From Monomorium pharaonis (Eukaryota; Arthropoda; Insecta; Hymenoptera; Formicidae), in NCBI RefSeq assembly GCF_013373865.1, contig NC_050467.1:20234996-20298995 (forward strand): DNA of 64,000 bases, written 5' to 3'. Made by a program: the position numbers and the translations under genes. Under the pieces are notes generated by a model. The model searched no databases. It was not told the origin of the DNA and worked only from the letters and a program-made list of their open reading frames with translations. Position 1 is the first letter of the stretch, and the number at the start of each line of letters is the position of its first letter. Positions 12,806 through 24,500 of the stretch are shown piece after piece.

Positions 12806-13556
12806 AGAGAAGGGACTCCACATTTACATTTTGTATATAACTTTGTTAATAATCAATATTATGAATTAAAAACTTAACTCATGTACATTTTTATTCGTTA
12901 ATATGTTGATCAATCGATTCTAGGCTCAAAATTATGAAATATATAATAACTTAGAATGTCATTTATGAAAATGTAATATTATAATAGATGAAAGAAAAAG
13001 AGATAATAATGTAGCCTAATAAAATATATTTTAAAATGATTTTGTTAAAAAAAATACAATATTTTATTATATTTTATTATAAAATTATATTATATATTTA
13101 TATTATAAAATATGTAACTTTCTCTAGATTAACAGTAGAACTACAATCAACTTATCAAATAAGTATTTTGATATAAAAACTTCAAAAAAGAGAGTCGTGT
13201 TGGCCTGTTGAAATGTCAGCACCATATTAAATTCCATACAATTGCTCAACTTTGTCCTCAACTCAAAATATGTATAGTCGAATAAAATGTCAAATAAAAA
13301 AAAAAAAAAAAAACGCTCAAGTATGCATGCGATAATATGTCTATATCTAAAAAAAAAAAATGAAGAATAATATAACGCTAAAATATATCTTGTAAAAGTT
13401 TAAAAATGCTCAAAAGTAAAAATACTTCATAACAAATGTCGTTTTTTAAATGTTTTAGTATATTAGCGTTATTATGAAACTGCGAACTGCTAAACAAATA
13501 ATTTCTAGAGTAATCACTAAAATTCCTCACTTAGTAATGAAAATATTACGAGTTGT
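12806..13556. repeat. interspersed repeat, diverged copy A
   Basis: Blocks here match, in the same order and orientation, blocks at 22766-23205. Shared segments include AACTTTGTTAATAAT, AAACTTC-AAAAAGAGA followed by GCCTGTTGA, GAAATATGT/CAAAATATGT-TAG-GAATAAA, TATATTAGCGTTATTAT and CTAAACAAATAATT followed by AATCACTA. Copy A is longer because AT-rich sequence at about 12870-13120 and an A-run have been added. No reading frame or clear terminal inverted repeat survives, so the class is unknown; an old nonautonomous DNA element is the likeliest guess. Confidence 0.75.
13296..13313. repeat. poly(A) run of 18
   Basis: An uninterrupted run of 18 A inside repeat copy A and absent from copy B at the matching point, so it arose after the copies separated or was lost from B. 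Confidence 0.9.
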
Positions 13557-13640
13557 AACACCACCTACAAAGGTCACAAAATCATTTCCTTCTCTATTTA
13601 TAAAAAACCTAAATTTAATTTGTATATGTAATTGACATCA

Positions 13641-16600
13641 CGTATCACCGCATATTGGGAACGATATCGACTCGATTTTCGTTATTGGAATAGAAATGGC
13701 CGTGTTTCCGTTTCCGTTAATTAATTTCGACACGCTACGCGCGTCTCGATTTTCCGTTAATGACTTAAATGGATTACTAGCTAATATCCGCGGACGGCTA
13801 CCACTCCGATCTGCCGGGCTGGCTCGCGTGCACGCGTGCATCGCATGAACTTTTCAGACCTGTGCGTCGGTATACGGGGAGAAAATTTTGCGGGAAACAC
13901 GAGGCTATGCTACCAAACGTAGCTAAGCCACGCACGAAGTTGACAAGGAGAACAGGGGCGAACACGCGGAAAGGAGGACGGGGAGGAGACGTAGAAGCGA
14001 AACGGAGGTTTCCACCGTCGTCGACGGGACGTGTATCCGTTGGATTGCGGCCTCGTTCGAGAATCCTCGTGGGAGACCGCCATCTTGTTCTCCTACGTAT
14101 CCGCTGCCCGCCAGCCCGATGTCCTGCCACTCCTTTGCATAAACTTAGGAACGGACGATGACGTTAGGGGCCAAAGGCATCTATATCCTGGCCGTTCAAT
14201 CGATTTGTTATCAGCATCGTAAAAAGCGAATCTAATGAAACGCCGAATTGTCCTACGCTCAAAGGTGCTTGTTAATGCGAATTCTCAATCTTGAAGTTTA
14301 TAACATTTAAAAGAAATTATATTAAAATTATAATTAAAAAGAGATTGTTTCAATTTTATCGTGTTGATATTATTCTCATTTTTATTTGTTAGCAAAGAGA
14401 GATTTAGATAAAACAAATTACTATTTCTTATGTATTGTAAACAAATTAATCATATAAATGCCACCGATGCGGCAAAATGGCGTTTGCGCGGTAAATGCGA
14501 TGTCTGTCCCATTTTTTCTCGTAGAGAAGAATTTGCAGCAACCAAATTATGCTTATTGTACACACGATGTTTTATGTATTAGAGCAAATGAGGTTCTTTC
14601 CGTTCATTGCGCCGTATACAATGTATACATTTTATCGGCTTTAATTGGATGCTACCGCATATTCCCGGTTAATTAATACGAAAAATTGCCAATGTTAATA
14701 ACGCATGCATTACCTGTTTGGTACGGTCTGTTGCATCGACACACGGACCGATGCACCGCGTAGGGTCACTTGACCCAGGGTTCATATAGAGTGGGTGATA
14801 TTAGCGTATTTTGTTGTAATTACCGAGCAGTCATTCGCGCTAACTGTACCGCGATTCTCATTCGAATGCTTTATATCATACAATACGTACAAATTTCCGC
14901 TTCGCTCCTTTGAAACATTTATCGCGCGGCACCGCGACGAAATTTACGATTATGGGAGCGGGCTTGCCGGATTTGGATTTTTCGTTACAGCGAGCGAAAA
15001 ACTTTTATTCTCGCGATGACACTTTCCACGATATTCGTTTCGGCTTCGCGGCCAGTTAGCCGATACTCGAATCAGCGATCCGATTAAACTGTGCGCAGAA
15101 TCACTTCTTCCATTTGAGAACCCCGCCGAGGGCAGGTAAATAACGAATTGAAAATCAATGGTATTACGAGATTATGCGTTTATTGGTAAAGAGCTAGCAG
15201 AGTTACCGATGCCCAGAGCAGTAATATCGAGTAATTGCGTAAACGCACCCGTATCCCACTGCGCGTAGCCTCTCCCTCTAACAAAATCCCGCGGATACGT
15301 CCACCCTTTCGTACCCGGATATCCACGCTGCCAGCGGTGGTGTTTAAAATAATTATTGCCGCACTTTTTTTTGCCGCGCGCACTTGCGGCCGATTGCTTA
15401 TTATTGCATCAAAACGAATGCAATGTAAGCAAAATTAAATGAAGTTTAACTTTCTTCACTGAGTGTGATTAAAATATTAATATTGATGTTATGTAAACAC
15501 ATTAGTTTTATTAGCATTATATCTTACGTTATGTCGATGTAAATCATTGTCAAATGTCAATTATATGCGCTGTGAATTATGAGCAAGTAGTAATGCAATA
15601 TCTCAGAGCGCAGTCGTAACTATAATGAAACTACCATTTCTTATGGCGGAGGCGTTAGGGTCTTTTCCGACAGCGTTCTCGCAATATTAGCCGCGGCAGG
15701 ATGTGTGTATTTCGCACATTAACGTGTTTGCAGAGGACTGATTCTGGATCCAGGCGCGACACATTGCGTGCAATATCCACTGTTTGTTTCACGCTGGCTT
15801 GATTCGGCCTGCCACGCTTCCATGTTTTCTCTGTAAATCCATTATTATACTGGTGGCTTTCGAAACGTCGCGTAAACATCGCTGTCGTTCATTTAAAAAT
15901 CATTTAATGTCCCGTGCGTTATAATCTTGACATAAACTAAATTTATGTTAGCGTTAATTAAATGTATATTGTTTGGCAAACGTTTGGGTTAAATATACTA
16001 AAATTATTAAAAAACTCGCGATAATTGTAACACAATATAATATTCTAAGGTACAGTTATGTAAAGGGAGCAATGGAAGACGGGGTATGTTACAAGTTGTT
16101 ATATTTGCGCTAGTGATGAATCTGTAACCTCACAATCTCTCTCGCGGCGTAATTACACGCATAGGAATAAGGGTGAAATCAGTGGCAAGGGTGTGAAGAC
16201 GTCGGCTCGTCGTCGTTGGTTCGTTCGACGGATAGTGGTAATTCCGTCACGTCGTAAAGGTTGGTTTTTATCGTCCCTACCCTGTACGCTCATCTACCAG
16301 GATCCTTCGGTTCTAGATAGACGCAAAGGCATTCAGTGTTTCCACGTGTATCCTCGCGTTCACTTTACCGGTCCTGCGTCTTACACGTGCCGCTTGATTG
16401 TTCAGGTTTTATTATCACTCGGTACTCCCCGAGTCCTCGTTTATCCTGGAGCTATGTACATCACCCGTCGCGGGAACGACTTGCCATCGTCGAACATTGT
16501 GCCAGAAGATAATTGACCGACAGTTTATTCTTTTAGTATTGTATATCGTTGCAACCAAATACTGAAAATTGAAAAATTTGATTGCATGGAACAGGATAAA

Positions 16601-17960
16601 AAAAACGAACTTTGTTAACATCAACTCTTTTGTACTTGTAGTCGATTATATATTTCAGAAATCTATAGTCACACCTTTTATTATGTTTAGATTAATCTGG
16701 ATTAATACACAGAATTAAGTGCTTACGCTATTATTCTTCTACACGTTAATTTTATTTTGGACGGAAAACACGTGTGAAAAAATATAAAATTGTAAGGTGC
16801 GTATTTATAATTATGGCGCCCGCACGTTTGCATCGTGAATGCATACGCACCCCATTTTCGCCCCCTGGCAAATGGAATTAGCGGGCGGTTTAGTTCGGCG
16901 GAGTCGCGAAATAGAGGTTGCATTTTTACGGGCGTATTAATACAGCCGGAAACGTACTATGATCGGGCTTGTAATGCAGCCCTAGGGGCCCGTGTGATAT
17001 GATACATTTGCTTCGCATACAGGACAGCGTGCGAGCAAACGCGGAAGAGGAGAGCGCGAGCGGGTGGCAAAGAGGGGTAAAACGAGAGGGATCGAGAGGA
17101 ACGAAGCGGCGGCGTACAAGCGTGCTTGCATTTCATAACAAGGTACAAACACGCGGGAACGCGAGCAACAGCGTCACGGGGGGCATTCGTCGATAGTACT
17201 TGTCTGTACCTATCGAGGTGGTATTCAACCAATTATGTCTGTTTATTGTCAAACGCCCAGTTTGTTCGCGTAGCTATGGTGCCGAAGCCTGTTACGTTAA
17301 CAATATTGCTCGCCCATTTCGAAAGATTTAGTTACGCTACCGTTTTGATATTTCGACAATCGAATACGTAAAATAAGAATATTAAAAAAAAATTTACTTA
17401 TTTAAAATGTCTTTAGATTAAAATAATATTTTAGTTTCTATATTTCATTAAAGACTTACCTTTAAATTAAAGACAAAGCATATCTTTAGATTAAAAACAA
17501 TTTGTCACAATAAATTAAAACTCGGAACGCTTTTCGGACTATCTATTGCGCTATTTTTTATTGATTTTATTCAAATTAATAATAGTATAGGCAATATAAC
17601 GCAGAGCCGATGTTTTCAAACAAACATCCGAGACATATAACCGGATCAATTGTAGAAATTGTTCATTGAACATTTCTTCCACCAAGTGCCATTTTGAACA
17701 TCCAATGTCGCGCTCGAGAGCTGCACAATAGTCGTCCAATCGGTCCGGTTGGTCAGGACAATAGTATTTGATACGAAGGCAATGAGATGTCACCAACTAT
17801 GAATTAGCGTCGTGGTTGAATTCGAGCAGGGGTTCGGAGGTACCGAAAAGGGTTTCGAAAAAGGGTGATATGATGGAGAGGAATTCTTTTTGCGCGATCG
17901 GGTGCAAGTGCGCTTTCTGAAACACATGGTAGTTCGTGCCTGTTTGCTGGTCAAACCCTG
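13641..17960. other. cluster of CpG-rich islands, noncoding
   Basis: Islands at about 13640-14230, 14700-15430, 15620-15890, 16130-16510, 16790-17350 and 17520-17960 are separated by short AT-rich gaps. Open frames are short, mostly start at non-ATG codons and match nothing I recognise. The block at 14450-14680 is less GC-rich but of high sequence complexity. The regular spacing resembles a series of enhancers, which is inference. Confidence 0.45.
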
Positions 17961-18213
17961 CAGTCAAACTTAAGATTTATGTGCCTGTCAAACAGAGTCA
18001 TTATTAATGTTCGATGACGGATGTAACAGAGAGATGAATACCTTTTCTCAGATTTAAAAAAGTCCTAAAATAACTTACGAAGAAAAGAAATTTTCCGCAG
18101 ATATATTTTATGAATGAAAAGGAGAACTTTAAGCCATAAAAGCAAATCACAAAAAAACCGCAAAACATAATTTCTATGTCGTCACTTTTACAAATTAACG
18201 GTCTAGCTTATTT

Positions 18214-18267
18214 TATATACATATATACATATATTTTTTATATACATATATATATTATTTTATATAC

Positions 18268-18320
<53 letters not shown>
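18214..18320. repeat. (TA)n microsatellite
   Basis: TATACATA-type degenerate units run into a pure AT/TA tract at 18274-18320 (47 bases). It is probably length-variable between individuals. Confidence 0.95.
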
Positions 18321-18325
<5 letters not shown>

Positions 18326-18484
18326 GAAAATCTTTTTACATATAATATATATATATGTACATATAATATATTACATATTATGAAAATAAAACTTACTTTA
18401 TGTTATATATAAGCAATTAAACAATCTTGTAATATTAAATATATTTTGTTAAATATAAAAAAATTAGATTTAATTTCTTTATTA

Positions 18485-18794
18485 CCCGTGAAAAAAATGT
18501 ATAGATTTAATATAGATTTAACATAAATTTTATTAAAATTAAATAAGATATTAATAAGATTTTAATAAGAATTTTATACAGTTTAATATAAATATTTATT
18601 TTGTTTAATTCTTATAAAGACATTTAATAAGACTATATAATATTTAATATAGATCTGTACATAATCAAAATTAAATATTTATAAAGTTTTAATTAAATAC
18701 CGAGTTCTTATTAAAATCTTATTAGTATCTTATTTAATTTTAATAAAATTTATATTAATCTATATTAAATCTATATAAAATTTATTTTCACGGA
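18485..18794. mobile_element. foldback element (MITE-like), 310 bp
   Basis: The two ends form inverted repeats of about 80-90 bp with few mismatches. The left arm starts CCCGTGAAAA and the right arm, read in reverse complement, starts TCCGTGAAAA; both then run through ATAGATTTAATATAGATT, TTTTATTAAAATTAAATAAG and AATAAGATTTTAATAAGAA. A TA dinucleotide flanks both outer edges (18483-18484 and 18795-18796), consistent with TA target duplication as in Tc1/mariner-type elements. The element is AT-rich, has no coding capacity and would be nonautonomous. The family name is not known to me. Confidence 0.85.
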
Positions 18795-18880
18795 TATATT
18801 TTTGAATTATTATTTCTGACTTTTATATTATTGAAACGTTGTAAGTATTACTAATGACTATCGAAAATGAGTCTCGGAAA

Positions 18881-20720
18881 ATCTGCGCACTTCGTTGACA
18901 GAAGTGCGAAGTTTATCCGAATACCCGGAAGGTAGGTATCCGCAGACGAACACATGGTTGATGGTTACGGTGAGTGAATACGGCACCCTCTGTTTGGATT
19001 ATGGACTCGTAGCTGCGTTGGTGTCTATAAACAGAGAGGTACGGACTAGAAGAGGAATGGCATACAGAGAGACAAGCTTTGCGGCCGCTATGACAGATTG
19101 AGAGAGAAAGAGAAAGGCACTGTCCTTTGGTGCCCAACGAGGCGTTTCGATGCCTATACCCCATGCCGAGGACAAAGGAGCTTTCCCTCATTCTCTCGTT
19201 TGTATGTCGTACTCCTCTTACTGTGCATCTCAATACTATAATACGAGGTGGACGTCTTTATCATTTATGTAAACTTTTATGTCGGTAACAGCGGGACACC
19301 TGTTACAAAACCACGACTTCGTCATCTGGATTGACATCGTAACATTCTTTTTAACAGAATCTCTGACAGTTTATTCATTTGCGTTCTTCACAATAATATC
19401 GTACATTTTTTCGATATAAATGTTAATTGTCGTTAAGAAACTTATTGTTTCCATTAATGTCTAAACTTAAATGTGCAATATAGTAAAATATTTAAAACTA
19501 AATTTCTGAAATGTAAATACACAATTTATTAATATAATAAGGTTTATGGAAAATATTTTTATGTTGCAAATTGTACAAATGCAACTAATAGCAAGATATT
19601 CTGTAAAATAACATAAAAGTAATATGTAGAGTTTCATATCGTATAAATATGTGTGTATAAAAGTAAAAGGATCATATAAGATATTCGCGGTACCGTTAGG
19701 AACGTGGGGTCGTTCAGATACGGGAATGACAATGCCTGGAGGCCAAAATGCACGTTAGAGACGCCTAACTGCCGTCTCTTATTGAAACATCATATCTGCT
19801 TACCTGTATGGAAACGGCCACTAACATTTATCCATAAAGAGAATGATATCGGTAATGCAACCATGTCCTGTTCCCGACTTCACTACAAAAGATGATTTCG
19901 TTTTTTATTTCATAGTCAATAAACTGTCTCCGTCTAGAACGATTACATTATCTCAAATTCTGAGTGCATTTAAGATCGACAGACCTTTATAAACTCGTTT
20001 TTATAATATCTTTGTAAACTATATTAAACAAAGTTGTGTTAAATTAAATTAAAACCTAAAAGATCTTATCTTTTTTAACATTTCTTTTTCGGTGATTGTT
20101 AAAAAAATTTGTTTCAAGAGTTTCTTGGCTTCTTTGGTTATTTTTTTTTGCAACCTATAGAAGAAATTATTGTGTAATGATAATATAATATTAATAAAAT
20201 AAGTTGTGTATTATTTTGCAAGATATAATTTTGTTTGTATAAGTAAATAATATTTGATATATCAAAATCTTGATAATTGTCTTGAATCTTTGATAATTAT
20301 CGACTATAGATAAAGTCTCATTGTACACGTTAATCGATGAATCCACATAATCACAAAAATCGAGCCACTTGCTTCAATTGCAAACAGATGTGGTCATCCC
20401 ATCACAAGTAAACTCCCCCTCTCCTCTCGTGGTACATTCACCCTTCTCTGTCATTTTCGCGGCTATCTCTCAAACTTGTTCAACAGAGAGATACTGCATC
20501 CACTTTGAGGGGCAATAGGGCCATCAGCGAGGGTGCTATCGGTATCCGTAGGGAGCATCAGATTTTAGACCGCAGTAGAACGGACAAGTGCATACTCTCT
20601 CCATTATAAACGTGCCTCCCGGCTTTACTTTCGAGTGCAACGAGCCATAAAGACCGCGTCATATGTGCATTTCCTATTATTGCTTTTGATCAGCGCATCG
20701 ATTTCTCTGACACCTTACTT
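18881..20720. other. noncoding, islands at both ends
   Basis: Complex, GC-richer blocks at about 18880-19330, 19690-19900 and 20330-20720 lie in AT-rich sequence. The last contains an AACAGATG E-box, a GAGCCATAAA Hox-like site and the second copy of the shared 16-mer (20687-20702). No exon is recognised. Confidence 0.45.
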
Positions 20721-23500
20721 TTGTCTGTAACAACATAATACTTGTTGTTTTTTTTTTGTAGATACTACCAATATTTTTTTCTTTTTCTGTCACCATTTTT
20801 CCAGTACTTTTGTTTTATATTTATTATAATTTCTATTATCATAAAAGAATAGTTATTGTAAAGTTGGTTAATGTACTTGTTTCGTCGGAAATTATAAATT
20901 AGCTATGGATCGAAAATTGTTAATTCACACATGATGCTTACTGCCCTCGTGGGAGCTTATTTAGTAATATGAAAATGTTTAATGATCGTCATTAATAACG
21001 ATATGATAATGGGATTAAGTCAAGCAAATTAGCAATGTCATTTTTTCCTGTAGAATTAGAAAGGATAATATTATTAATGCGCTTTCCGTCTGTTATTTGT
21101 GCTATAATCTCAATTTTGTGAAAGAGATGTCGTAATGGCTGCTATTTTAAAATAATTATAATCGGATATTCTAGATTAACAGAATTAGTTAATCCTCCAA
21201 AAAATTTACCATAAAATTCCAACGAACGTTTGAATAACCTCCCACTGTGATTTCAAGAAAAGAGAGGTGAATCGAATGAAAGAAAAAACGTAGTACAAGA
21301 AGTTTGCAGCAATAAGATAGGATTTTGCGAGATTCACCCTCACAACAAGGATGTAAGATCGAGGTGAAATGAATATAAATGACGCTTGGGTCTCCAGGAC
21401 TGTAATTGGACGATCCTCTATTCTGAGGATTATCTTTCGTTGAACGTCTGGGGTCTATCCTCGCTTGCCCATCGTTGGTTTTCCTACGAACGAATAAAAT
21501 TTAGCCAGGAAAAAGCTGTCAAGAAAGAAAAGGGTTTTCGAAAGATCAACAAAAGAAACCATAAATCATAACTAGTAGCATATCATTTATTAACCGTTCA
21601 CAACTAAATAATATTTCATTTTGGGAATTAGAAGTCATTCATATCATATTCATCTATCCTTTTAAGTAAACGACAAGTTTATTTTCAAACGCGCCAAATG
21701 TTAGCTGACTTAAGAAAAGAAGATTTTTACGACCGCAACGAATCAACACGTTCGACAAAATTTCATAGATAATACTTGCTATTCTCTTCATAGGTCAAAG
21801 AAAAAACCGCTTTTAGAAATATTCTTCCGACTGTACGTTTGTAAAATCATGGTTACTGATTGCCAATTTTAATATAACCGTTAGTTTTTTTATTTAAGTT
21901 TAAAATAACTTACGTAAATAATCATTTTGTAAACATTTTTTATTATATAAATTCGTCAGAAGCAATAGACAATTTATTTGATTTCTAATTTACTTTTTAA
22001 GCTTTATTCTCCTTTCAGCGATTACATATAATTATCAACGCTTATTTTTTAAATAATCAGTAATTGTATATAGAAACTTCAATAACGGATTACGTCAACA
22101 GATTGGCGATATATTCGATTGAGTAATCTCTCGGGTTTTGATAAATTTTCAGTCGCGCTCAACTTGTGTGTGTGCGTAGATAATTGGGGAAGGAGCGTAT
22201 AAATAAATCTTATCATGATCGCGACTTTTAGCATATTTCGCCAATTAAAATACCCGGCGACGTTTTATGAGCTGGCATAAGCCAAGTCTCCCACTTCGTT
22301 TGTGTTCCCAATGGTGTCCTTGTTTCATGCTACGCGAGGTGAATTTACTTCGTTGCTTTAAATGCAAATCTGACATTGGCGGAGAAATCTGCCTTGAGCG
22401 ATTCCCAGATATAATATTTAGATGGTCATTGAGATACTGTTAATTTTGAAAAAAAAAGAAGAAAATTATTAAACACGAAAATGCAAATACGACTTTTAAC
22501 ATTTTTTAATAATTCCAGTAAAATGGCACAAATTATAATTACATAATTGCATGATAAAGAAGGTAGACGCGTTACGATAAAAAATTTATTAAAAAGTCAC
22601 GGCATGTTTATTAGATTTCATCGTTTTAATAAGTTTAGTACTTGCCAAAACTCTCAAGAGAAGCGCCAATTATAATTAAAAGTAAATAGTTTGACAAAGA
22701 AAATTACATCACAGGTAATTTTTTTCATCAGCAGAAAACTTACGCTCTCATCTACAAGCAAAATATAGAGGGGGAAAGTGATATTATGGCCTTCCACTTA
22801 TATTTTGTACAGTAACTTTGTTAATAATAAATATGTTAAATTATAAATTTAACATTTTATATTTTAAATAACTTTTGATAAGAAAACTTCGAAAAAGAGA
22901 TTTTGAGCCTGTTGAGACGCTTAGACGCTAGAAATTATATTATCAAAATATATGCTGTTGTTTAATTTTATTACTGTTTAAACTTGAAATATGTGTAGCT
23001 GAATAAAGTGTTAAATAATAAAATTTAAGGTATATATTTTAAAAAGCTTTAAAATGCTGGAAAGTAAAGATATCTTATAATAAATATTGTTTTATATCGT
23101 TATATTAGCGTTATTATACAATTACGTGCTACTAAACAAATAATTCCAGTAATCACTAGAATTTATCCTCTAATTATAAAGATATCACGAGATATTATGA
23201 TCATAATATCTACGAGGGTTATGATAACATCTCTACTTTTTTAATTAATATTAAAAGTCTTAAAAAATTTTTAAAAGTTATTTACAATTGTAACAATTTA
23301 TATCACATTTGAAAAAATATATAAATTATATTAGTATTATAATTTATATAAATTTAAATTGTGAATTATTTAGTTTGAAATGTTTTTATCACAATCTTAT
23401 ACCTCGCATATCTTCTTTTGTATGTATAAGCTTTATCTTGCTTTTATCAGCAGAATTTCGTATTCGCCATTTCCTAAGAAGTTTAAAAAAAAAGATATAT
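20721..23500. other. AT-rich noncoding stretch with repeat copy B
   Basis: Long AT-rich spacer. Moderately complex segments occur at about 21220-21560 and 22090-22430; the latter has a TATAAATAA sequence at 22199 but no reading frame follows. Repeat copy B occupies about 22766-23205. Confidence 0.5.
22766..23205. repeat. interspersed repeat, diverged copy B
   Basis: Collinear with copy A at 12806-13556, same orientation, about 9.5 kb away, and shorter because it lacks the AT-rich and poly(A) insertions. Shared blocks such as TATATTAGCGTTATTAT and CTAAACAAATAATT identify it. Divergence is considerable, so the duplication or insertions are old. Confidence 0.75.
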
Positions 23501-24500
23501 TGTCAACTTGCTCAAATGACGTACGCACACGGATCAAACTTAAAACACTGCCGGGAGGCATTCGGCATATCGTCGCCAGCATTAAGCAGGACACAGTGAG
23601 AGGAGTGAAGAGAGAAAACCGTCTTCAAAAGTCGGATCCATGGTGGTGGTGATGTGACCTATCCGTGGGAGAATGGAGGGACGTTTCCAGAGCGTGGTTT
23701 AGGGTAGATAGGGGCGAAAGTCACTGCACAGCCCCTGTGGGGGCCACTAGCCGGCTTCGTGCCTTCGTCGCGACTTCAGGAACTCCTGTTGCCGACTCTG
23801 CTGAAAGCTGTACACTTGGAGAACCGGTGGTGCGGGACGATAGGGTAGGAAAGTGGACAATGTTCTGTGAAAAAATAGAACGCCTCGACCGTTCATCGTA
23901 AATCTTTATTTTTTATGGATATTTTAAAAAATTTGCACGGTAAAGTTAACAATTTTTTTTTATTATATGTTACGTTTAAAAATCAATAACAATTTCTTTA
24001 ACAAAATTTTTATATATTAGAGGAAGGAAATGTACTTATGTTACGATATAAAATTTTCAAGATAATCACATTTGTGTCGCTATATAACGTTAAGGGATGT
24101 TGGACGTCCCGAAGGTGTCCGAACTTCGTTCTCACTGCCTATAGACGCATCTGTTGCCCTATCTCCCTCTTTGTGCGCTGTCGGTATCGCGCGAGTGCCA
24201 TGGGTGTTAAACTTTATTAATATCCTTATCAAAAACAGCGACGTGGATAACTGCGGTAGTTGCAGTTCGCGGGATTCGGAAGTTCCGCCGCTCCTCTCTC
24301 TGTTCGAGAATAGTTCCTGGGGTTTCTCCCGTGGGCGCCGTGGCCAGCCGTTGGGTTTGCGAGTCCTGAAGGACTCGTCCGTATCTCTGGCAAACTATCG
24401 TTCGGGACGTGTACAAGAGGCGGGATAGCGGTCGACGTAGTTATATACTGTTTCGTGCGTGTACTCTTGTCGAGATCTGGAGCGAATTAAAGTTCCGCGA
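23501..24500. other. two CpG-rich islands, noncoding
   Basis: Islands at about 23510-23905 and 24075-24490 are separated by 170 bases of AT-rich DNA. Short open frames lack a credible start and domain. A near-match to the COE site (TCCCGTGGGC) lies at about 24328-24337. Confidence 0.45.

Larger units (their letters stand above)
12661..13640. other. AT-rich spacer carrying repeat copy A
   Basis: Very AT-rich DNA dominated by the interspersed repeat copy A, with palindromic TATAAAAT-type low-complexity sequence at about 13040-13110 that interrupts the homology to copy B. No gene is visible. Confidence 0.6.

Noticed and set aside
17551..17796. Minus-strand frame with a natural-looking section (RDIGCSKWHLVEEMFNEQF) that suggested a transposase remnant
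   Set aside because: It starts at TTG, shows no catalytic motif, and I could not match it to mariner, Tc1, piggyBac or any other family.
24360..24377. Hairpin CGAGTCC-TGAA-GGACTCG
   Set aside because: A 7-bp stem is expected by chance many times in 64 kb, and there is no terminator context in a eukaryote.
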